Assembly: GCA_031552145.1 (NCBI GenBank)
Contig: JAVBMV010000008.1
Location: 310,001-374,000, forward strand
Reading direction: 5' to 3'
Length of the DNA: 64,000 bases
DNA from: JAVBMV01 sp031552145
GTDB taxonomy: Bacteria > Myxococcota > Myxococcia > Myxococcales > UBA5297
The notes under the pieces were generated by a model. The model was not told where the DNA came from. It did no database searches and saw only the letters and a program-made list of their open reading frames with translations. Shown here piece by piece: positions 59,055 through 64,000 of this stretch (its first letter is position 1; each line of letters begins with the position of its first letter). The position numbers and the translations under genes were made by a program.

Positions 59055-60826
59055 TCGCTCCTCAGCCCCTCAACCGGCGGGAGGCGGCTGGCACGAGTGG
59101 CTGGATAGATGGTCGCCAGGTAGGAGAGCAGCAGCGCGCCAAAGCCCGCCAGGGCGAACTCGACCGCCTCGATCTCCACGGGCAGTCTGTCGATGTAATA
59201 GATCTCGGCGTCCAGCCTTATCACGCCGTGCGCGATGATGAGGCAGACGCCGAGGCCGAGCAGAAGGCCGACGATGGTGCCGATGACGCCGATGGCGAGC
59301 CCCTCGAGCACGAAGACCTTCATCACGCTCGAGTTCGTTGCCCCCATCGACTTCAGGATTGCGATCTCCTTGCTCTTCTCCAGCACCATCATGAAGAGCG
59401 TGGAGACGATGTTGAAGCAGGCGACAAGGATGATGAAGGCCAGGATGATGGCCATCGCAACCTTCTCCAACCTCAGCGCCGAGAAGAGGGGCTTGTTCAT
59501 CTCGCCCCAGTCGCGCGTTCGGTAGGGGTAGCCATCGAGCGCCGCGAGAACCGCGCGCGAGATGTTGCGCGCGTTGTCGAGGTCATCCGTCTTCAGCTCG
59601 AGGCCTGTTACCGACTCCTCCAGCCCAAAGAAGCTCTGCGCCTCCGCCAGCGAGATATAGGCGAACTTGGCATCGTACTCGTACATGCCCGTGACGATGA
59701 GCGCGGCCACTCGGAACGGGCGGCTCTTCGGCGTGGGTCCAGTTGGCCCAAGCTCGCCTCCCAGCGGGCTGACAACATTGATGCGCTCGCCGATCGTGAC
59801 GCGGAGCGAGTGCGCCAGCTCCTTGCCGAGCGCGATGGCGGGCAACGGTGCCTCATTGGGATCTATTGGAACCACTTTCGTGAAGGGCGCGCCCACGATC
59901 TCGCCGGGGCGTTCGAGCCATTCCAGCTTCCCCTCCGAAGTGTTCTCGAAGAGACTGCTCACCTCGCCCGCCGTGGCCAGTTCGATTCCCTTGATCAGGG
60001 CGCCGCTTACGTTCTGATCCGAGGTGAGCATCACCTCGCTCAGCACGAAGGGGCTCACGCCGGTGACGCCGCGCACGCCCCTCGCCTTCTCCGCCGCCTC
60101 GCGCCACTCCGTGAAGCTGGTGCCGTAATGCTGGACCATTGCGTGAGCGTTGGCGCCGATGATCTTGTTCTTCAGATCGCTCTCGAAGCCGCTCATGACG
60201 CTCATCACCACGGTGAGCGCCATGACCCCGACAGCGACGCCACAGATGGAGATGATGGTCATCAGGCGCGTGGCGGAGCGGCGCCGGAGGCGGAGATGAC
60301 TTCTCGCGATGAAGGCTTCGTAGGCGAAGCGCAGGTCGATCCGCCCCGAGCCCGCCAGGAGGTAGCCGAGCGAACCGCCGATGAGCGCCGCGCCCGAGAG
60401 AGCCAGCGCGGCAATGACCGCGCCGCTGACGGGATTGCCCAGCAGCGATGCCAGGTAGCCTACCTCCTGCAGCTCGGGTCTGACGAGCCCATAGGGAACA
60501 TTGAGCTGCGCGTTGGCGAGCAACGCGGCTCCCAGGCAATAGAGGGCCGATGCGGCCAACACCTCGAGGATGCCGATCTTGCGAACATGAGCCGCGCCGA
60601 TAAACCCGCCGATCATTGAAATGAGCAGCGCCACCGGCGCGACGAGCGCCAGGGTCCTCTCCGAGGAGAGCCCCAACCTTGGCACCAGCGAGATCACGCC
60701 GCCGAGAAGCAGCGCGGCGGCGAGCAGCAGGCCCACCAGCGCCCAGCCAAAGAGCGCTAGGGAGAAGAGGGGCACCTCCCTCCCTTTCGCGAGCTGCGCG
60801 CCAATCGTTGGTGTCGAGAGTGTCAT
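59051..60826 (-). CDS. LolC/E-type lipoprotein-releasing permease with an extra N-terminal four-helix domain
   Basis: 591 residues, some 180 longer than usual. From about 165 on it is a LolC/E permease: AYEAFIARSHLRLRRRSATRLMTIISICGVAVGVMALTVVMSVMSGFE, a large periplasmic domain, and a final three-helix part with VLEKSKEIAILKSMGATNSSVMKVFVLEG. Residues 1-160 add four predicted membrane helices (about 21-48, 58-80, 86-106, 130-158) with no family I recognise. Only one permease gene is present, so it may work as a homodimer rather than LolCE heterodimer. It starts 17 bases after lysS and overlaps lolD by ATGA. Confidence 0.85.
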   Translation of the reverse strand: MTLSTPTIGAQLAKGREVPLFSLALFGWALVGLLLAAALLLGGVISLVPRLGLSSERTLALVAPVALLISMIGGFIGAAHVRKIGILEVLAASALYCLGAALLANAQLNVPYGLVRPELQEVGYLASLLGNPVSGAVIAALALSGAALIGGSLGYLLAGSGRIDLRFAYEAFIARSHLRLRRRSATRLMTIISICGVAVGVMALTVVMSVMSGFESDLKNKIIGANAHAMVQHYGTSFTEWREAAEKARGVRGVTGVSPFVLSEVMLTSDQNVSGALIKGIELATAGEVSSLFENTSEGKLEWLERPGEIVGAPFTKVVPIDPNEAPLPAIALGKELAHSLRVTIGERINVVSPLGGELGPTGPTPKSRPFRVAALIVTGMYEYDAKFAYISLAEAQSFFGLEESVTGLELKTDDLDNARNISRAVLAALDGYPYRTRDWGEMNKPLFSALRLEKVAMAIILAFIILVACFNIVSTLFMMVLEKSKEIAILKSMGATNSSVMKVFVLEGLAIGVIGTIVGLLLGLGVCLIIAHGVIRLDAEIYYIDRLPVEIEAVEFALAGFGALLLSYLATIYPATRASRLPPVEGLRSE

Positions 60827-60843
60827 GATCGTGGGGCTTTGTC

Positions 60844-62427
60844 TCAGCGCGCCTGGGGCCTCAGCAGCGGGAAGAGCACCACCTCTCGAATCGAGGCGGA
60901 GTCTGTCAGCAACATGGTGAGGCGATCGATCCCGATTCCTTCGCCCGCCGTGGGAGGCATTCCATGCTCCAGTGCTCGAACGAAGTCTTCGTCGTAGGGC
61001 ATCGCCTCGGCGTCCCCCCCGCGGGCCAGCTCCACCTGATGCTCGAAGCGCGCGCGCTGGTCGATGGGGTCGTTCAGCTCGCTGAAGGCGTTGGCGAGTT
61101 CCATCCCAGCGATATAGAGCTCGAAGCGATCGGTCACGCGACCATCGCTATCTCTGCGGCGCGCGAGAGGCGAGAGCTCGGAGGGGAAGTCGGTGACGAA
61201 GGTGGGCTTCTCGAAGGGCAGCGTCGGCTCGACGAGCGCCTCGAAGGCGCGCCCGATGGCCTCGCCCGGCAACGCCTTGGCAGCGGCGTCATCGAGGATC
61301 GCGGCCAGCGCGCTGTCGCTCTGCGCGCGCGCGGCGCGCTCGAGCGCCTCCTTCAGCCCGCGCCCCGCAAGCGCATCTTCGGTGCACAAACCGAGCGCCG
61401 AGGCAACCGAGTCGAGCATCGAGACGCGCCCAAAGGGAGCGGTGAAGTCGATGGTCTGCCCCTGATAGGAGACCTGGAGGCTGCCGGTAATCTCCTTCGC
61501 CAACCCCTCGAAGAGCTGCTCCGTCAGCGCCATCAGGTCCTGCCACGTGGCGTAGGCCTGATAGAGTTCGATGGTGGTGAACTCGGGGTTGTGCCTGCGA
61601 TCGATCCCCTCGTTCCGCCAGATTCGGCCGATTTCGTAGACGCGCTCGAAGCCGCCAACGACCAGGCGCTTCAGGTGCAGCTCCGTCGCGATCCTCAGCT
61701 TGAGGTTGATGCCGAGCGCATTGTGGCGCGTCGCGAAGGGGCGCGCGGCGGCGCCCCCCGCCTCCTCGGGCCGATGGAGCGTCGGGGTCTCCACCTCGAC
61801 ATAGTCCCGAGAATCGAGGAAGCGCTGGATGTATCGGACGATCTTGTGGCGCCGGATAAAGATCTCGCGGACTCCAGGCGTGACGATGAGATCGAGGTAG
61901 CGCTGTCTGCAGCGCGTCTCGATGTCGGAGAGCCCGTGCCATTTCTCGGGGAGGGGCCGAAGCGCCTTCGTCAGGAGACGCAGCGAGGTCGCGACGAGCG
62001 AGAGCTCACCCGTCTTGGTGCGGGTGCACCCTCCCTCGAAGGCGGCGATATCGCCCAGATCGAGCAGCTTGAAGAGATTGAAGGCCTCCTCTCCGAGCTG
62101 ATCCTTCTTGACCCAGATCTGCAGGTCGCCGCTGCGGTCGCGCAGCTTGACGAAAGCCGATTTGCCGAAGGTGCGAATGGCCAGGATTCGGCCGGCGAGC
62201 GAATAGCCGCGGCTGGCCCGCTCCACCTCTTCAGCCGTGGCGAAGGCGCCGAGTTCGGCCTGCAGCTCCTGCGCGGTGTTAGCGGGGGCGTAGCCGTTGC
62301 CGAAGGGGTTGGTCCCAAGCGCGCGCAGCTCCTCCGCCTTGCGGACTCTATGGCCGAAGATCTCCTCCTCCTTCGAGAGATGCTCGGACTCACCCACTAC
62401 CTGCTCTGGCTTCGACTCGGCGCTCAT
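60844..62427 (-). CDS. lysS: Lysyl-tRNA synthetase (class II)
   Basis: 527 residues. The N-terminal OB-fold is visible in RILAIRTFGKSAFVKLRDRSGDLQIWVK, and the class II motifs in RQRYLDLIVTPGVREIFIRRHKI, RIWRNEGIDRRHNPEFTTIELYQAYA and GIGIDRLTMLLTDS. It charges tRNA-Lys. The ATG at 62427 has GCGAGG about 7 bases before it; the frame runs upstream but without a ribosome site. It probably heads the six-gene operon with lolC/E, lolD, bamA, mtnP and pfkB. Confidence 0.97.
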   Translation of the reverse strand: MSAESKPEQVVGESEHLSKEEEIFGHRVRKAEELRALGTNPFGNGYAPANTAQELQAELGAFATAEEVERASRGYSLAGRILAIRTFGKSAFVKLRDRSGDLQIWVKKDQLGEEAFNLFKLLDLGDIAAFEGGCTRTKTGELSLVATSLRLLTKALRPLPEKWHGLSDIETRCRQRYLDLIVTPGVREIFIRRHKIVRYIQRFLDSRDYVEVETPTLHRPEEAGGAAARPFATRHNALGINLKLRIATELHLKRLVVGGFERVYEIGRIWRNEGIDRRHNPEFTTIELYQAYATWQDLMALTEQLFEGLAKEITGSLQVSYQGQTIDFTAPFGRVSMLDSVASALGLCTEDALAGRGLKEALERAARAQSDSALAAILDDAAAKALPGEAIGRAFEALVEPTLPFEKPTFVTDFPSELSPLARRRDSDGRVTDRFELYIAGMELANAFSELNDPIDQRARFEHQVELARGGDAEAMPYDEDFVRALEHGMPPTAGEGIGIDRLTMLLTDSASIREVVLFPLLRPQAR

Positions 62428-62525
62428 GAAACCTCGCTCCGCGGGCACCCACCCGCAACGCTCACACGAAAGGCGGGGCACGCTATCGGCCCGAGGGAGA
62501 GGCGTCAAGGTGAAGCGGCGCCCTT

Positions 62526-62888
62526 TTATAGCGAGGCGAAGAGGAGCATCACCGCGACGATGATCGAGAGGAGCATCGGGATGAGCGTCTCGATGGGAAG
62601 GAGGGTCTGGACCTGATTCGCGAAGCCGGCCTTGGCGCCATGGGCGCGGCGCAGTCGCATCCGCGCCAGGGTCCGCTCGGCGAACCCCCTGGGCGCGCGT
62701 GCTCCCCTCATGCCGCGGACCAACTCCACACCCCGTTCGTAGCGGGCGAGCGCAGCCCTGCATCCCTCGCAAGCCCCGAGGTGGCGGCGGAGATCGCCCT
62801 CCTGTTCCGCCGAGAGCTCTCCGTCGATGAGGGGCCCGAAGAGAGCGAGCACCTCTTGGTGGTTGAGCAATGTCAGGACGCGCGTCAT
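62526..62888 (-). CDS. Zinc-binding anti-sigma factor (ZAS type) with one membrane helix
   Basis: 120 residues. It has the ZAS motif H-x3-C-x2-C in RRHLGACEGC near the N-terminus, a helical linker, and a C-terminal membrane helix (LIPMLLSIIVAVMLLFASL). Such proteins hold their ECF sigma factor inactive at the membrane until a signal comes. Its ATG overlaps the sigma gene stop (ATGA), which is typical. Confidence 0.85.
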   Translation of the reverse strand: MTRVLTLLNHQEVLALFGPLIDGELSAEQEGDLRRHLGACEGCRAALARYERGVELVRGMRGARAPRGFAERTLARMRLRRAHGAKAGFANQVQTLLPIETLIPMLLSIIVAVMLLFASL

Positions 62889-63556
62889 GGCCGCTCCTCG
62901 TTATAGCCCATCGGCGCCTGCACCACCTCATCACCCCGCTCCAGCGCCGCAACGGTCTCTCCAAGAAGTGCGCGCGCTCGGTGGAGCCTGCTCTTCACGG
63001 TTCCCTCTGGCAATTGGGCGATCTTCGCGATCTCGCTGTAAGCGAGTTCTTCGATATCGCGCAGCAGGATGAGGGAGCGCAGCTCGGGCTCCAGCAGCGC
63101 CAGGGCGCGCGCGGCGAGTCGGCGGCGCTCACTCTGTTCGAGCCGGCTTAGCGGATGCTCTCCCGGTTGCCGCTCCGAGAGTTCGCGCTCAAACTCGTGC
63201 CGGCGGTCGGGCGCGGTGAGGCGAGTCGTTCGGCCGCGCGCAACCAGCGCATTGAGGCAATGGTTGCGGGCGACTCGAAAGACCCAAGTCGAGAGCGAGC
63301 TCTCTCCACGGAAGCGCTCTATCGAGCCATGGATAGTGAGAAAGATCTCCTGCGCGAGGTCGAGGCCATCCTCCTCGGAACCGGTCATGCGAGAGGCGAG
63401 CCGAAAGATCTTGTGCTGATAGCGCTTGACGAGTTCCTCGAAGGCGCGGGGCTCGCCCGAGCGCAACCTCTTGACGAGGCGGCGCTCGCGCAGCCGCTCC
63501 AGCATCCCCGGCTTCGACTCCTCCGTGCGCATGCTCCTTTGGACAACGCCATCCAT
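62885..63556 (-). CDS. ECF-type RNA polymerase sigma factor
   Basis: 223 residues. Sigma region 2 is visible (GLDLAQEIFLTIHGSIERFRGESSLSTWVFRVARNHCLN) and region 4 (AYSEIAKIAQLPEGTVKSRLHRARALL); there is no region 1 or 3. It would direct RNA polymerase to a stress or envelope regulon and be held by the adjacent ZAS anti-sigma. The start at 63556 is taken as the longest; ATG 63532 is possible. It follows a small membrane-protein gene by 20 bases. Confidence 0.92.
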   Translation of the reverse strand: MDGVVQRSMRTEESKPGMLERLRERRLVKRLRSGEPRAFEELVKRYQHKIFRLASRMTGSEEDGLDLAQEIFLTIHGSIERFRGESSLSTWVFRVARNHCLNALVARGRTTRLTAPDRRHEFERELSERQPGEHPLSRLEQSERRRLAARALALLEPELRSLILLRDIEELAYSEIAKIAQLPEGTVKSRLHRARALLGETVAALERGDEVVQAPMGYNEERP

Positions 63557-63576
63557 GCTCTCGTTCTATCTCCCGT

Positions 63577-63876
63577 TCATCGAGCCTCCGCCGAGGCGTA
63601 GGCCCCCAGGACCGGCAAGACCAGCAGTCTTGCGCCAATCCTCAGCACTCGCGAAGTCATTCGCGTGAAAAGCCCTCCCCCGAGCAAATAGCCGATTCCC
63701 AACGCCCCTGCGAGCATCGCGTAGGGATGGCGCTCGAGCTTTCCGTCCAAATCGAGAGAGTCCCGCGCCGCACGCGCCGCTTGGCGCGCCTCTTCGAGCA
63801 GCGCGCCGGCCTCGTTCTCGAGATGCCGGGCACGCTCCAGCAGTTGCTCCATATGCGTATCGCCTCGTTCTTCCAT
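63577..63876 (-). CDS. Small DUF883/YqjD-like membrane protein
   Basis: 99 residues. A charged, helical first half (EQLLERARHLENEAGALLEEARQAARAARDSLD) is followed by a glycine-zipper-like membrane helix (HPYAMLAGALGIGYLLGGGL) and a second hydrophobic stretch. This layout recalls DUF883/ElaB-type or YqjD membrane proteins associated with stress. GAGGGGG precedes the ATG. It lies between a similar partial protein and the sigma factor, so may be a target or partner of that system. Confidence 0.6.
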   Translation of the reverse strand: MEERGDTHMEQLLERARHLENEAGALLEEARQAARAARDSLDLDGKLERHPYAMLAGALGIGYLLGGGLFTRMTSRVLRIGARLLVLPVLGAYASAEAR

Positions 63877-63890
63877 CGAGAGCCCCCTCT

Positions 63891-64000
63891 CTATCGGCGC
63901 GACGCAATTCTGCCGAGCAGAAATCCGGCGGCAAGCACGCCCGCTAGACAGAGGGCCGGATGGCTCTTCAAGGTCTTCAGGGCGCGCGCATTGAGCGCCT
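63891..64000 (-). CDS. C-terminal end of a small glycine-zipper membrane protein (partial)
   Basis: Only about 36 residues are inside the window, ending HPALCLAGVLAAGFLLGRIASRR. The membrane helix and HPxxxLxGxLAxGxLLG pattern echo the neighbour at 63577-63876, so the two may be paralogues or tandem family members. The 5' end is beyond the window. It stops 14 bases before the neighbour start and is probably in the same operon. Confidence 0.6.
   Translation of the reverse strand, partial: ALNARALKTLKSHPALCLAGVLAAGFLLGRIASRR

Noticed and set aside
1..64000. Prophage, transposon or CRISPR array
   Set aside because: No integrase, transposase, cas gene or regular spaced repeats were seen; the holin-like protein at 503-844 is of a chromosomal type, not proof of a phage.

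Overview
The window is GC-rich, gene-dense bacterial chromosome. It carries housekeeping genes (dnaK, rph, clpX, leuS, asnS, lysS, bamA, lptE, lolD, nrdJ), so it is core genome rather than a mobile island. No integrase, transposase, rRNA or CRISPR array was seen. BamA, LptE and Lol genes show a Gram-negative, diderm cell. Several traits suggest a deltaproteobacterial or Myxococcota-like lineage (inference, not proven): Ser/Thr kinases with PEGA or TPR parts, an FHA-GAF-AAA+ regulator, cysteine-rich and 'choice-of-anchor' lipoproteins, a MauG-type di-haem lipoprotein, a B12-dependent ribonucleotide reductase and a ferredoxin-dependent 2-oxoacid oxidoreductase.

Layout. 1-8.2 kb: 3' end of a TatD nuclease, holin-like membrane protein, tatA, isochorismatase-fold hydrolase, phosphohexomutase, PIN-PhoH ATPase, methyltransferase, and a membrane-TPR-kinase. 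8.4-13.4 kb: lipid/diacylglycerol kinase, dnaK, rph-rdgB, tRNA-Pro, tRNA-Arg and a small inverted-repeat element. 13.5-21 kb: large cysteine-rich di-haem peroxidase-like lipoprotein, a 53-codon small ORF, a baeRF-type release-factor-like protein and nrdJ. 21.4-26 kb: Mrp/ApbC Fe-S carrier, several uncharacterised membrane/TPR proteins and tRNA-Leu. 26-32.9 kb: five tightly spaced minus-strand genes (PEGA kinase, secreted TPR protein, FHA-GAF-AAA+ regulator, two lipoproteins) that look like a signalling operon. 33-36 kb: alpha/beta hydrolase, an unknown protein and clpX. 36-39.4 kb: giant ASH/VWA lipoprotein. 39.5-42 kb: PlsC-BtaA lipid pair and a lipoprotein. 42-48 kb: lptE-leuS, a secreted Memo/AMMECR1-like protein and asnS. 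48-54 kb: P-loop protein plus four-subunit 2-oxoacid:ferredoxin oxidoreductase, SDR, and a CoA-transferase. 54-62.4 kb: the operon lysS-lolC/E-lolD-bamA-mtnP-pfkB. 62.5-64 kb: ECF sigma/anti-sigma with small membrane proteins.

Themes. Envelope building is strong: Lol lipoprotein export, BAM and LptE, fitting the many predicted lipoproteins. Central metabolism points to ferredoxin-linked 2-oxoacid oxidation and CoA transfer. The most distinctive loci are the kinase/regulator/lipoprotein operon at 26-32.9 kb, whose regulator has an altered GAFTGA loop and a degraded FHA phosphothreonine site, and the secreted Memo/AMMECR1-like protein at 45.2-46.5 kb. All calls rest on reading the sequence; no database search was run.
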